DNA from: an uncultured Bacteroidota bacterium
GTDB lineage: Bacteria > Bacteroidota > Bacteroidia > Bacteroidales > P3
Reading direction: 5' to 3'
NCBI GenBank assembly: GCA_902774395.1
Contig: CACYIK010000003.1
Span: forward strand, 551 to 64,550
DNA: 64,000 nt
Part shown: positions 42,295 through 51,398 of the stretch, in pieces
How positions within the stretch are numbered: the stretch's first letter is position 1
How the letters are laid out: every line of letters starts with the position of its first letter
Position numbers and translations under genes: made by a program
Notes under the pieces: model-generated
Told to the model about the DNA's origin: nothing
Database searches by the model: none
Seen by the model: the letters and a program-made list of their open reading frames with translations, nothing else

Positions 42295-43213
42295 CCGCCG
42301 CAGCCACATTCAGCGAATCCACACCCCGTTGCATCGGTATCCTCGCCACATAGTCGCACTCCCGCAGCACACTCTCGCTCAACCCGTCACCCTCCGTACC
42401 CAGCACTATCGCCAGCCTCTCCTCCCCCTTCAGCACCGGATCGTCGATACTCACCGACCTATCCGTCAGCGCCAACGCCACCGTCTTGAACCCCATCTCC
42501 CGCAACACCTCCGGGTAACTCTTTAAGTGTTTAGTGTTTAGTGTTAAGTGTTTAGTGTTCTTTAAGTGTTTAGTGTTTAGTGTTAAGTGTTTAGTGTTTG
42601 AATCATGAACTAAACACTGTTCACTAAACACTGAACACTGATCTCCACATTCAACATTATCTATCCACCCCCACGGCACCTGGAACACCGTACCCATGCT
42701 CACCCTACACGCCCGACGGTTCAACGGGTCACAGCACGTCCGCGTCAGCAACAGAGCGTCAATACCCAATGCCGCCGCCGCACGGAAGATAGCACCCGTA
42801 TTCTCCGAATTCACCACCCCATCCAGCACCCCCACACGCATCTTCTCATTCCACATTCCACATTCCACATTCCCAACATTCGCTCTTTTCATACAACACA
42901 ACATCCCTCGGCTCAGCTCATAGCCCGTCAAACCTTTCAGCACCTCCCGGCTCCCCACATACACCGGCAACTCACTGTACCGCGAGACACCCTCTGGCGG
43001 AAAAAGACTCTCCACACGCCCAACAAACTTCTCCTCACACAAAAAAGACACCGGCTCCACTCCTCGCTCCAGCGCCACACGTATCACCTTCTCACTCTCA
43101 CAGATAAACACTCCCTCCTCCTCATGCAACCGGTTCCTCAACTGACCCTCCGTCAGCCGCGCATACACAGCCAACTCCGGCACATCCAATGTATCTATAT
43201 CTATACGTCTCAC
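42248..43213 (-). CDS. SpoU/TrmH family RNA 2'-O-methyltransferase
   Basis: 321 residues. SPOUT knot motifs: GVVNSENTGAIFRAAAALGIDALLLT (motif 1), LAIVLGTEGDGLSESVL (motif 2) and IPMQRGVDSLNVAAAASVAFWEL (motif 3). The protein should methylate a ribose in tRNA or rRNA with SAM. The N-terminal substrate-binding part (VFICESEKVIRVALERG) is present. Two stretches are repeat-made: NVGNVECGMWNEKMR just before motif 1 (42838-42885) and about 45 residues, NVECGDQCSVFSEQCLVHDS then NTKHLTLNTKHL units (42528-42655), between motifs 1 and 2. Convergent with the NUDIX gene, overlapping its last 47 bases. Confidence 0.9.
   Translation of the reverse strand: MRRIDIDTLDVPELAVYARLTEGQLRNRLHEEEGVFICESEKVIRVALERGVEPVSFLCEEKFVGRVESLFPPEGVSRYSELPVYVGSREVLKGLTGYELSRGMLCCMKRANVGNVECGMWNEKMRVGVLDGVVNSENTGAIFRAAAALGIDALLLTRTCCDPLNRRACRVSMGTVFQVPWGWIDNVECGDQCSVFSEQCLVHDSNTKHLTLNTKHLKNTKHLTLNTKHLKSYPEVLREMGFKTVALALTDRSVSIDDPVLKGEERLAIVLGTEGDGLSESVLRECDYVARIPMQRGVDSLNVAAAASVAFWELRIGRIGF
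42528..42655. repeat. Heptad block inside SpoU methyltransferase gene
   Basis: GTGTTTA and GTGTTAA units on the plus strand; on the coding strand the cycle reads NTKHLTL every seven codons without stop codons. Confidence 0.9.
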
Positions 43214-43341
43214 CTTTTAAATAGTGTTTAGTGTTCAGTGTTTAGTGTTCAGTGTTCAGTGTTCAGTGTTTAGTGTTCAGTGTTTAGTGTTCAGTGTTCA
43301 GTGCCCTAATTTTTAATTTTTAATTCTTAATTCTTAATTCC
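43214..43341. repeat. GTGTTTA/GTGTTCA array between SpoU and OMP genes
   Basis: About fourteen GTGTTTA/GTGTTCA heptads (43228-43303) followed by TTTTTAA and TTAATTC units. No gene or promoter is seen. Confidence 0.88.
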
Positions 43342-44334
43342 TCAAAACCAATACCTTAATTCCACACTCCACATCGCTCCTCCAAAACCTCCCAGTTCCC
43401 CTCTCTTCCGATCCACATGCTCCGTAATCTCGAGACGATTCTTTAATGTTGAATGATGAATGATGAATGATGAATTCCTAATTCCTAATTCCTCATTCCT
43501 AATTCCTAATTCATCACTCATCACTCCACACTCATCACTCCAAATTCCTCCCCCTATCCACCTCACTCCCACGCCCACTCCCACATGGTCCCACAGCCGT
43601 ACCTCCGCATCAACCCTCGCTGCTGGCACCCAGCCCGTAAGACCAATATCCTCCAGCCACACATCCGTCGCCGTCATACTCAACACACGCCGCCACTTCT
43701 CATAGCACAACGCCACTCCCACCTCCGCCGACACACCCACTCTCCACTCATCACTCCACACTGTCCACTCATACCCTCCTCCCACGGTCACAGGATACAC
43801 AATAAAACGTCGCTGATAGCTCGCCGTATCCGTCGGCACAGCCTCGTAGTCCGGCCCCAACGTCTCCAGCGTCCGCAGATGTCCCACACTTATCTTTAGT
43901 CGAAAGCCATTTTCGAGACTTCGAGACTTGCTCACTTTATTTATTCTTCGCTTTCGCTCAATTTCAGCGGTGTTCGCCACCCCTTCGGGGGTCGAGACTT
44001 CGAGACTTCGAGACCTTCCTAATTCCTCATTCCTAATTCCTAATTCCTCATCACTCATCACTCCACACTCATCACTCCCCACTCTCCACTCCCCCTTCAG
44101 GTCCGCCGCAAAACAACTTCTCAGACCCGTCGCCCCCATCGGCACTGCCACCCCCGCCTCAAAACCTACACGCCACTGCGCTACAGATGGGAAACTAAAA
44201 AGTAAAAGGTAAAAAGTAAAAAAAACGGTAGCCAGTAGCCGGTAGCCGGTAGCCCATAGCCCATAGCAACCTGCTACCAGCTGTCTGCTACCCGCCACCT
44301 GCTTATTTTGATATGTTCCGCGGAAGCCTTTCAA
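43342..44334 (-). CDS. Outer-membrane beta-barrel-like protein built around repeats
   Basis: 330 residues. After an export signal whose core TVFFTFYLLLFSFPSVAQ is mostly TTTTTAC/TTTTTAG heptads, the mature protein has beta-barrel strands: WRVGFEAGVAVPMGATGL, FRLKISVGHLRTLETLG, PVTVGGGYEWTVW, VGVSAEVGVALCYEKW, and the terminal MWSVELRYWF, ending in the aromatic residue usual for outer-membrane barrels. Repeat-derived blocks lie between strands: SDECGVMSDEELGIRNEELG and [16 protein letters not shown] (43880-44090), and SDECGVMSDELGIRNEELGI to IIHHSTL (43450-43540). The first 35 residues (VAGSRQLVAG...YRLLA) come from GGTAGCC heptads, so the true start may be internal. Function unknown. Confidence 0.65.
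   Translation of the reverse strand: MKGFRGTYQNKQVAGSRQLVAGCYGLWATGYRLLATVFFTFYLLLFSFPSVAQWRVGFEAGVAVPMGATGLRSCFAADLKGEWRVGSDECGVMSDEELGIRNEELGRSRSLEVSTPEGVANTAEIERKRRINKVSKSRSLENGFRLKISVGHLRTLETLGPDYEAVPTDTASYQRRFIVYPVTVGGGYEWTVWSDEWRVGVSAEVGVALCYEKWRRVLSMTATDVWLEDIGLTGWVPAARVDAEVRLWDHVGVGVGVRWIGGGIWSDECGVMSDELGIRNEELGIRNSSFIIHHSTLKNRLEITEHVDRKRGELGGFGGAMWSVELRYWF
43880..44095. repeat. Mosaic repeat block inside OMP gene
   Basis: From left to right on the plus strand: CGAGACTTCG-type 9-mers, the GACCCCCGAAGGGG hairpin element (43970-43993, complement), more CGAGACTT, then TCCTAAT/CATCACT heptads. All are read through in frame by the host gene. Confidence 0.8.
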
Positions 44335-44420
44335 TTTTCAATTCTCAATTTTCAATTCCTCATCCCTCACTCATAATTCATAAATCATAACTCATAACTC
44401 ATAAAAAAATTGCCCCTCGA
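44190..44420. repeat. Heptads at the start of the OMP gene and upstream
   Basis: AAAAAGT units (44200-44220), GGTAGCC/CCATAGC units (44228-44295), TTTTCAA and CATAACT units to 44404. They cover the first 45 codons of the OMP gene and its upstream region. Confidence 0.8.
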
Positions 44421-44428
44421 AAAAAAAA

Positions 44429-44460
44429 TTTGGCCATATCAAAAACAATTCATATCTTTG
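44429..44460 (+). promoter_or_regulatory. Canonical Bacteroidota promoter
   Basis: TTTG (44429-44432), 20 bases, TATCTTTG (44453-44460). The leader to the start codon at 44568 is about 100 bases, made of AAAAACT and CATTCAT heptads. Confidence 0.75.
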
Positions 44461-44567
44461 CACCATGAAAAGTAAAAACTAAAAAGTAAAAACTAAAAGC
44501 TAAATTCTACTCATCACCCATCACTCATCATTCATCATTCATCATTCATCATTCAACACTAACCATT

Positions 44568-45338
44568 ATGACCATCCGCGAACACGAAGAAAAACTCTTT
44601 ACACGCTGGGCTCAGCGTGCACGCAAACTCCGCGACGCCGACATCATCACCAAAGACGGCCTCCTCTACCGCGGCGATATTTCCTGGGACGGATTCTCAC
44701 AAATCCACCACCCAGCCAACGAAGAACAACTCTGGAACGACGCCGGCATGCGACTCCTCATCCTCTCCAAAGAACTCTACGAGGAAGACTGCTGGGACAT
44801 CCGCTCCGAAACCGGACGCGTACCTTCCCCACGTCTCACCGTACGCACAGCCCAGAAATTCTTCCCCAACCTCGAACTCTGGGCCTACGGCCTCCTCACC
44901 ATCCCCGAACGCAAAGTCATCCCCTTCTCCAAGGCCGACAACCCCACACGTCTCCAGGGATTCTACGAAAACGCACCCATCGCTCGCGTCACCTGCAAAA
45001 AACAATCCGACAACAAGGCCGCCAGCAACGCCGTCCTCCAAAAATATATGGAGAACTACGCCGACCTCCTCAAAGAACAAATCGCGCTCTACCACGCCGA
45101 CATCATCCTCTGCATCGGTGGACAGGGCATCATGGTTAACTTCCTACAGAAACACCTCTACACCGACCTCGAAGAGGTCAATCCACACTGCTACTACTCC
45201 CCCTCTGCCAACACTCTCGTCGTCAGACAATTCCACCCCTGCTACAACGTCTACTCCCGCAAGGACATGTACAACAACATGATCCACGACTACCAAGCCT
45301 TCCTCAAAGCCACCCCCCAATTTCCCTCACAAAAGTAA
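44568..45338 (+). CDS. Uncharacterised protein, uracil-DNA-glycosylase-like pattern
   Basis: 256 residues, cytoplasmic. I see the sequence of landmarks GMRLLILSKELYEEDCWDIR (strand ending in an acidic loop), FFPNLELWAYGL, an internal helix region, DIILCIGGQGIMVNFLQ, and VVRQFHPCYNVYSRKDMY near the end. Strand-acid, GG and H-P elements in this order are reminiscent of the uracil-DNA-glycosylase superfamily, but the diagnostic motifs are not clear, so this is only a suggestion. It is a single gene with a canonical promoter and a strong terminator shared with the convergent lipoprotein gene. No repeats inside. Confidence 0.6.
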   Translation: MTIREHEEKLFTRWAQRARKLRDADIITKDGLLYRGDISWDGFSQIHHPANEEQLWNDAGMRLLILSKELYEEDCWDIRSETGRVPSPRLTVRTAQKFFPNLELWAYGLLTIPERKVIPFSKADNPTRLQGFYENAPIARVTCKKQSDNKAASNAVLQKYMENYADLLKEQIALYHADIILCIGGQGIMVNFLQKHLYTDLEEVNPHCYYSPSANTLVVRQFHPCYNVYSRKDMYNNMIHDYQAFLKATPQFPSQK

Positions 45339-45375
45339 TTAAAAGTGATGAATGATGAGTGATGAATTACCAGAT

Positions 45376-45407
45376 AAAAAAAGAGGCCTTTCGGCCTCTT
45401 TTTTTTA
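45376..45407. terminator. Terminator between convergent genes
   Basis: AAAAAAGAGGCC, loop TTTC, GGCCTCTTTTTTTT: eight GC-rich and AT pairs flanked by A and T runs, working in both directions. The last bases overlap the stop codon region of the minus-strand lipoprotein. Confidence 0.9.
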
Positions 45408-45833
45408 TTTCTTATGGAATATCAACTCCGAAGTTCCCAAAAGACTTCGGTAGCTCTCTGGTACCGTAAGTATCAGCAACGTCTCGTTGGCATAGTCCAT
45501 AGCGATATCGCCAATCATGTCGCTACCTGTCTTGATGACCACCTGCTTTCCATTAAACGTATATTCAAAATCGCCACTCGGGTCCATTGGAAGCATATCT
45601 GCGAGGGTTGATGGAAGTGTGATTACTCCATGGCAGCTTTTTTCCGTAACAAAATCAAGGTCAATCTGCAATGTCGCCGAAGTCCCCACTATAGGAATCG
45701 TAAACGTGTGGACACACTGCCAGGAGGTTCCCACCAGTGCCGCACGGTCAACCTTATCTTTCTCGTCTTTCGAGCAAGAGACGGAGGCCATGAGGGCGAA
45801 AGCGGCCAGTGCCAAGATAAATAATTTCTTCAT
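45405..45833 (-). CDS. Small lipoprotein
   Basis: 142 residues; signal MKKLFILALAAFALMASVSC with lipidation at Cys 20. The domain has GTSWQCVHTFTIPIVGTSATLQIDLDF, GDFEYTFNGKQVVIKTGSD and LLILTVPESYRSLLGTSELIFHK, again a small lipocalin-like beta-barrel like those at 18629 and 30688. Own promoter TATATTTG on the minus strand (45894-45887). Function unknown. Confidence 0.78.
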   Translation of the reverse strand: MKKLFILALAAFALMASVSCSKDEKDKVDRAALVGTSWQCVHTFTIPIVGTSATLQIDLDFVTEKSCHGVITLPSTLADMLPMDPSGDFEYTFNGKQVVIKTGSDMIGDIAMDYANETLLILTVPESYRSLLGTSELIFHKK

Positions 45834-45886
45834 AACAAAAAGATATTTAATGAATTAATAATTACATAACGATTATTACAATACTG

Positions 45887-45894
45887 CAAATATA
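45887..45894 (-). promoter_or_regulatory. Promoter -7 element of lipoprotein 45405
   Basis: TATATTTG on the minus strand followed by CAGTATTG. Confidence 0.6.
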
Positions 45895-45959
45895 CGATAT
45901 TTTTTTATGACAGAAAAAAAGAGTCAACAAGCAATAAAAGGACACAACTGTCGTTATAT

Positions 45960-45967
45960 TAATTTTG
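45960..45967 (+). promoter_or_regulatory. Promoter -7 element of the SDR gene
   Basis: TAATTTTG, 24 bases before the ATG at 45992; this rules out the in-frame TTG at 45965 as start codon. Confidence 0.6.
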
Positions 45968-45991
45968 GAAATATATAAAAACAATATAATG

Positions 45992-46747
45992 ATGAAAAAG
46001 ACTGTTTTGATTACAGGTGCGACGAGCGGCATCGGCCTGGCCTGCGCGCGCAAGTTCGCCGCCAACGGCGACCGTCTCATCCTTACGGGCCGCAAGCCTG
46101 AACTTCTGGAGGAAATCAAGAAAGAGCTCACCGCCAAGGGCACCGAAGTGTTGACGCTGGTCTTCGATGTGCGCGACCGCGAGAAGGCTACCGAATGCAT
46201 CGAGAACCTCCCCAAAGAATGGAAGGACATCGACGTGTTGGTGAACAACGCGGGCCTCGCCCTCGGCCTCGAGCCGGAATATGAAGGTCGTTACGACGAC
46301 TGGGACACGATGGTGGACACCAATATCAAGGGTCTGCTGACGATGACACGTCTGGTAGTGCCCGGTATGGTGAAGCGCGACCGCGGCCACATCATCAACG
46401 TGGGCTCCGTGGCCGGCGATGCGGCCTATGCCAACGGCAACGTCTACTGTGCCACCAAGGCGGCCGTGAAGACCATCACCGATGGCTTGCGACTCGACGT
46501 GGCCAATACCGCCATCCGCGTGACGAACCTGAAGCCCGGCCTCGTGGAGACGAACTTCAGCAACACGCGCTTCCACGGCGACACGGAGCGCGCCGCCAAC
46601 GTCTACAAGGGCATCAAGCCTCTGACGGGCGACGACATCGCCGACACGGCGGTCTATGCCGCCAACGCCCCCGAGCATGTGCAGATAGCCGAGGTGCTTA
46701 TCCTCGCCACCCACCAGGGCAGCGGCAGTGTCATTGTCAGGAAATGA
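45992..46747 (+). CDS. Short-chain dehydrogenase/reductase
   Basis: 251 residues, Rossmann-fold NAD(P)-dependent oxidoreductase. Cofactor loop TGATSGIG (about 9-16), the NNAG motif near residue 87, catalytic Ser in NVGSVAG and YxxxK in YCATK (about 153-157). LTGRKPELLEEI after the second strand suggests NADP preference. The sequence resembles the YdfG-type 3-hydroxy-acid dehydrogenases (closing residues DDIADTAVYAANAPEHVQIAEVLILAT). ATG 45989 and 45992 are both possible. GATGAGT heptads follow the stop codon. Confidence 0.9.
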   Translation: MKKTVLITGATSGIGLACARKFAANGDRLILTGRKPELLEEIKKELTAKGTEVLTLVFDVRDREKATECIENLPKEWKDIDVLVNNAGLALGLEPEYEGRYDDWDTMVDTNIKGLLTMTRLVVPGMVKRDRGHIINVGSVAGDAAYANGNVYCATKAAVKTITDGLRLDVANTAIRVTNLKPGLVETNFSNTRFHGDTERAANVYKGIKPLTGDDIADTAVYAANAPEHVQIAEVLILATHQGSGSVIVRK

Positions 46748-46778
46748 GGAGTGAGAAATGATGAATGATGAGTGATAA

Positions 46779-48932
46779 ATGATGAGGATGGAGACGAATG
46801 CGCAGATAGAGCTGGCACGCCGTTATGTGGAACAGACGGGAGTGTCGGTGTTCCTGACGGGGAAGGCGGGTACAGGCAAGACAACCTTCCTGCGTGAGGT
46901 GGCGGCGCATTGTGGGAAGCGTCACGCCATTGTGGCGCCCACAGGTGTGGCGGCAATCAACGCTGGCGGCGTCACCATCCACAGTTTCTTCCAGCTACCC
47001 TTCGACCCCTACCTGCCCGATGTGAAGGAACTGGTGACGGAGTACCAACTGCCGGAAAGACACAAGTCACTTAACAAGAACAAACTGAGCGTTATTCGCA
47101 CCCTCGAGCTCCTCATCATCGACGAGATCTCGATGGTGCGGGCGGACCTGCTTGACGCCATCGACATGACGTTGAGGCGCTACCGACGTTCGAGCCGTCC
47201 CTTCGGAGGGGTGCAACTACTGATGATCGGCGACGTGCACCAGCTGTCGCCGGTGGTGACGGAGTCCGAGAGGGGGTATATGGAAAGGGTGTACGCGAGT
47301 CCTTACTTTTTTGCCAGCAAGGCTCTGCAGCGGACCCCTTACGTGACCATCGAGTTGACGACGGTGTACCGTCAGCAGGACGAAACTTTCGTCAACCTGC
47401 TGAACCATGTGCGAGACAACAATATCGACCCCGCTACCCTCCAAACCCTCAACGCCCGCGTCAGCCACTCAGCCACTCAGTCACCCAGTCACTCATCCAC
47501 TCCCCCCATCACCCTGACGACACACAACCGGCAGGCTGACGCCATCAACCGGCGGCAGATGGAGGCGCTGAAGGGCGAGCGGCGTGTGTTTGAAGCTCAA
47601 GAGAAAGGCAACTACCCCGAGAAGTCGGTGCCCTGCGACCGCAGCCTAGAGATCAAGATCGGCGAGCGGGTGATGTTCGTCAAGAATGACTCGTCAGGAG
47701 GACATAGGTACTACAACGGCATGCTGGGGACGGTCACCCGCTTCGTGTATGACGACGAAGAGAAAAAAGACTACATAGAGGTGATAAACGACGACGGCGA
47801 CACCATCCTCGCCGGCCGCGAGACCTGGGAGAGTCTGAAATACAAGCTGAACGAGAAAACCAACGAGATAGAGCAGGAGGTGGAGGGTACCTTCAGCCAG
47901 TACCCCCTGCAGGCGGCGTGGGCTGTGACCATCCACAAGGCGCAAGGCCTAACCTTCGACCACGTGGTCATCGATGCCGCCGACGCCTTTGCCTTCGGGC
48001 AGGTATATGTGGCATTGAGCCGCTGCCGGACCCTCGAGGGGCTGACCCTCACGACGCCCTTGAGCGCCGGGGTAGCCTTTGAGGACCGTAGCGTCAGCCA
48101 GTTCGTCGACAGCCAACCCTCATTCGAGCAGACCAGCGAAGCTGCCGACGGCTACGAGCGTGAGTACCGCATAGAGAAGCTCATGGAACTGTTCGGGGTG
48201 GACGACCTGGTGCGCCACACCGAACGCCTGCTGGAGCACTACAATAAGCTGAAGAACATCTATCCCGAACAGTTGGCGACGCTGAAAGCACATCACTCGA
48301 AGCTCTTGGACCTGCAGGGCGTCAGCGAGAAATTCAAAAGCCAGTTGATGCGTCTCGAGGAAGCCGCACAGAATGAGCGCGCACGTAAGGGGGCGGAATA
48401 CTACCTTGGGCAGTTGGCCTTGTTAAATGCCCAACTTCCCGCCCTTTTGGAGGTTGAGATAGACAACAAAGAAGTCAGCAAGTCGGTAGACGAGACGGGG
48501 AAAGAACTCACGGAGGCCCTGAGGGTGAAGGTAGCCTGCCTACGCACCGTCAAAGAGAAGGGCTACAGCGTGCAGGCTGTGCAGAAAGCCAAAGTGGAGG
48601 CAATGATGAAAGAGGATAGTGGGAAGCGGAAAGTGGAGAGTGGAAAACGGAGAGCGGAGAGTGGAGCAAAACAAAGGGGCGAACGTGAACTAAACGCTGA
48701 ACACTTAACACTACACACTACCCTTCGCCAATGGCGTGCAGCGAAAGCCAAGGAAGAGGGTGTGGCGCCATATATGATACTACAGCAGAAAGCACTGCAG
48801 TCGATTGCCAGCAACGCGCCGCGAACACCCGCCGAACTTAAACGGCAGCTTGGCGTGGGCCCCAAAACTTTGGAGAAATATGGTAACGAAATACTGGAGA
48901 TTATACTACAGACAGTGATGAATGATGAATGA
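46779..48932 (+). CDS. PIF1-like helicase with C-terminal HRDC-type domain
   Basis: 717 residues. A superfamily 1 helicase. Walker A is GKAGTGKTT (28-36), motif II IDEIS in LLIIDEISMVRADLLDAI, motif III MIGDVHQLSPV, and motif VI YVALSRCRTLEGL, with WAVTIHKAQGLTFDHV before it, as in the PIF1/RecD-like group. The C-terminal 70 residues (APYMILQQKALQSIA...LKRQLGVGPKTLEKYGNEIL) are an HRDC-like nucleic-acid-binding domain. Repeat-made inserts: HSATQSPSHSSTPP (47460-47505, octamers CAGCCACT) and DSGKRKVESGKRRAESG then LNAEHLTLHTT (48612-48722, heptads), the latter just before the HRDC domain. The C-terminal MNDE and stop are heptad-derived. Confidence 0.92.
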   Translation: MMRMETNAQIELARRYVEQTGVSVFLTGKAGTGKTTFLREVAAHCGKRHAIVAPTGVAAINAGGVTIHSFFQLPFDPYLPDVKELVTEYQLPERHKSLNKNKLSVIRTLELLIIDEISMVRADLLDAIDMTLRRYRRSSRPFGGVQLLMIGDVHQLSPVVTESERGYMERVYASPYFFASKALQRTPYVTIELTTVYRQQDETFVNLLNHVRDNNIDPATLQTLNARVSHSATQSPSHSSTPPITLTTHNRQADAINRRQMEALKGERRVFEAQEKGNYPEKSVPCDRSLEIKIGERVMFVKNDSSGGHRYYNGMLGTVTRFVYDDEEKKDYIEVINDDGDTILAGRETWESLKYKLNEKTNEIEQEVEGTFSQYPLQAAWAVTIHKAQGLTFDHVVIDAADAFAFGQVYVALSRCRTLEGLTLTTPLSAGVAFEDRSVSQFVDSQPSFEQTSEAADGYEREYRIEKLMELFGVDDLVRHTERLLEHYNKLKNIYPEQLATLKAHHSKLLDLQGVSEKFKSQLMRLEEAAQNERARKGAEYYLGQLALLNAQLPALLEVEIDNKEVSKSVDETGKELTEALRVKVACLRTVKEKGYSVQAVQKAKVEAMMKEDSGKRKVESGKRRAESGAKQRGERELNAEHLTLHTTLRQWRAAKAKEEGVAPYMILQQKALQSIASNAPRTPAELKRQLGVGPKTLEKYGNEILEIILQTVMNDE

Positions 48933-48990
48933 TGAATGATGAGTGATGTGTGATCAATTGCTACCAGCTACCGACTACCAGCTAATTCAA
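48910..48990 (+). repeat. GATGAAT heptads and CTACCAG heptads after helicase
   Basis: AGTGATGAATGATGAATG units contain the helicase stop codon; they are followed by GCTACCAGCTACCGAC units of length 7. Confidence 0.85.
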
Positions 48991-49035
48991 ATGTGAAACG
49001 TAAAACATAAAAAGAAACAAAATAATTTAATCTTT

Positions 49036-51078
49036 ATGAAAAAAACCCTTTTAACCATTGCAACTATGGCAGTAATGACTGGCGGAATGGCACAGAAGCA
49101 GACTTCTGGCATCCGCCTCGAGAACCTAGACCGAAGCGTCTCTCCCCAGGAGAACTTCTATCAGTACGCCTGTGGCGGCTGGATGCAGAGCCACCCGCTC
49201 GACGCCGAGCATTCGCGCTACGGTGCCTTCGACTTCCTCGCTGAGGAAAACCAGAAACAGCTGAAGAGCATCATTGACGAGGTGTCGTCGAAGAAGAACG
49301 CCCCCGGCTCGGTGGCAGACAAGATCGCCACACTCTACAACATCGGCATGGACAGCGTGCGCCTGCAGCAGCAGGGTGCCGAACCTTTGAAGCCCTACCT
49401 TGAAGAAATTGCCGCCCTCGACAGCCGCGCCGCCATCAAAGCCGAGATCCTCCGTCTCCACAAGCGCGGCAACTACGTGCTCTTCGGCGTCTTCGGCGAA
49501 GCCGACAAAGACAACGCCAAGATGTGTATCGCCTGGGCCTACCAGACAGGCCTCGGCCTCGGCGACCGCGACTACTACCTCACCGACGAAGGCAACAACG
49601 TAGCCATCCGCGAGGGCTATATCAAACTGATGACCAAAGAATTCGCGCTGGCAGGATACGACAAAATGGCCAGTATGCCCGCTGACCAGCTGGCACGTCT
49701 GGTGATGGTCTTCGAAACCCGCCTGGCCAAAGCCCAGAACACGAAACTTGAGAACCGTGACCCCTTCGGCACCTTCAACCGCTACACCGTCGACCGCGCC
49801 CAGAAAGAGCATCCCCATATCGACTGGACAGCCTACTTCAACGCCATGGGTATCATCAAAGGCATGGAGACCTTTAACATAGCACAGCCCAAATACTTCG
49901 CCGAGGTCGACAAAGTGCTTGCCACCGAATCGATCGAGACCCTGAAGGCCTACTTTGCCTGGCATGAGATCAACGGCGCCGCCAGCTACCTGAGCGACGA
50001 CTTCGTCAACGCCAACTTCGACTTCTACGGCCGCCTGCTGAGTGGCCGCGAGGTGAACCGTCCCCGCTGGAAACGCGTGACCTCCACCGTCGACGGTGCC
50101 ATGGGCGAAGCCATGGGTCAGCTCTATGTAGAGAGATACTTCCCCGCTGCCGCGAAGAAGCGCATGAAGACCCTCGTCGGCAACCTGCAGGTCGCCCTGG
50201 GACAGCGTATCAAGAACGCCACCTGGATGGATGCACAGACCAAGAAGAACGCCCAGGAGAAACTGAGTGCCATCCTTGTCAAGATCGGCTATCCCGACAA
50301 ATGGCGCGACTACAGCGGACTGCAGATCAAGAACGACAGTTACTACGCCAACATCGTGCGCAGCAACGAGTTTGACGTGGCTTACAACCTGAGCAAAATC
50401 AACAAGCCCGTCGACCGTAACGAGTGGGGTATGACACCGCAGACCGTCAACGCCTATTACAACCCCACCACCAACGAGATATGCTTCCCCGCCGCCATCC
50501 TGCAGCCCCCCTTCTTTGACATGAATGCCGACGAGGCCGCCAACTACGGCGCCATCGGTGTCGTCATCGGCCACGAGATGACCCACGGCTTCGACGACCA
50601 GGGTCGCAACTACGACAAAGACGGCAACCTCAACGACTGGTGGACCGCCGCCGATGCCGAGAACTTCAAGCAGAACGCCAAGGTCCTCGTCGAGTCCTTC
50701 GGTGCCGTCAAGGTCCTCGACGACCCCGAGACCTATGCCAACGGAGAGCTCACCCTCGGTGAGAACATCGCCGACAACGGTGGCCTCCACATCAGCTACC
50801 TCGCCATGCAGAACGCCCTCAAGAAGAAGCAGGTCAACAAGAAAAAGATGGACGGCTTCACCCCTGAGCAGCGCTTCTTCCTGGCCTACGCCGCCGTTTG
50901 GGCCTCGAACATCCGCCCGCAGGCCATCCTCCAGCTCACCCAGATGGACGTCCACTCCCTCGGCAAGAACCGCGTCAACGTGGCACTGCCCCACATCACC
51001 GAGTTCATCGACGCTTTCGGTGTGAAGCCTGGCGACAAGATGTACCTCGCCCCCGAGAAACGCGCCCTGCTATGGTAA
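49036..51078 (+). CDS. pepO: M13 family zinc endopeptidase (PepO/neprilysin-like)
   Basis: 680 residues with a signal peptide at 1-20 (MKKTLLTIATMAVMTGGMAQ), so the enzyme acts in the periplasm or outside. Zinc site HEMTH (His 513, His 517) in IGVVIGHEMTHGFDDQGRNYDKDGN; the third ligand and its neighbour are in GENIADNGG (about 576-584). The NAYYNPTTNEICFPAAILQPPFFD block is the substrate-binding strand. Length and ends fit the family. It cleaves small peptides. It has its own strong terminator. Confidence 0.95.
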   Translation: MKKTLLTIATMAVMTGGMAQKQTSGIRLENLDRSVSPQENFYQYACGGWMQSHPLDAEHSRYGAFDFLAEENQKQLKSIIDEVSSKKNAPGSVADKIATLYNIGMDSVRLQQQGAEPLKPYLEEIAALDSRAAIKAEILRLHKRGNYVLFGVFGEADKDNAKMCIAWAYQTGLGLGDRDYYLTDEGNNVAIREGYIKLMTKEFALAGYDKMASMPADQLARLVMVFETRLAKAQNTKLENRDPFGTFNRYTVDRAQKEHPHIDWTAYFNAMGIIKGMETFNIAQPKYFAEVDKVLATESIETLKAYFAWHEINGAASYLSDDFVNANFDFYGRLLSGREVNRPRWKRVTSTVDGAMGEAMGQLYVERYFPAAAKKRMKTLVGNLQVALGQRIKNATWMDAQTKKNAQEKLSAILVKIGYPDKWRDYSGLQIKNDSYYANIVRSNEFDVAYNLSKINKPVDRNEWGMTPQTVNAYYNPTTNEICFPAAILQPPFFDMNADEAANYGAIGVVIGHEMTHGFDDQGRNYDKDGNLNDWWTAADAENFKQNAKVLVESFGAVKVLDDPETYANGELTLGENIADNGGLHISYLAMQNALKKKQVNKKKMDGFTPEQRFFLAYAAVWASNIRPQAILQLTQMDVHSLGKNRVNVALPHITEFIDAFGVKPGDKMYLAPEKRALLW

Positions 51079-51102
51079 AACAGTTTTAAAGGTAACAATA
51101 AG

Positions 51103-51134
51103 AAAAACGCCCTTCGCGAAGGGCGTTTTTTTTT
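51103..51134 (+). terminator. Terminator of the M13 peptidase gene
   Basis: AAAAACGCCCTTCGCGAAGGGCGTTTTTTTTT: ten pairs closed by CG, followed by a long T run. Confidence 0.93.
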
Positions 51135-51398
51135 ATCCCACCAACCTACCTGAAACGTACCCAAAAGGTATCATCTCCTACCCCGGTAGTACATAGGTGG
51201 GAGTTGATAGGGAGATGGTACGGTGTTGGTTAGGAGTTGGTGTCTCTTCATGGCTGATTACCAATACGTTGCACATATCTGTCAACAAAACAACAAAACG
51301 CTGATTTTCAGACTGTTGATAATTCAATAATCAAAGGCAATAAAAAGGAGTGTTTTCCGTTAGAGTAGTTTAGATATAACCAAAAAAGGGACAATCGA
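51135..51398. other. Gene-free stretch before the Nif3 gene
   Basis: 264 bases without a gene. GTATCATCTCC (51168-51178) can pair with GGAGATGGTAC (51211-51221) with one mismatch, giving a possible hairpin of about 55 bases. Nothing else could be assigned. Confidence 0.4.
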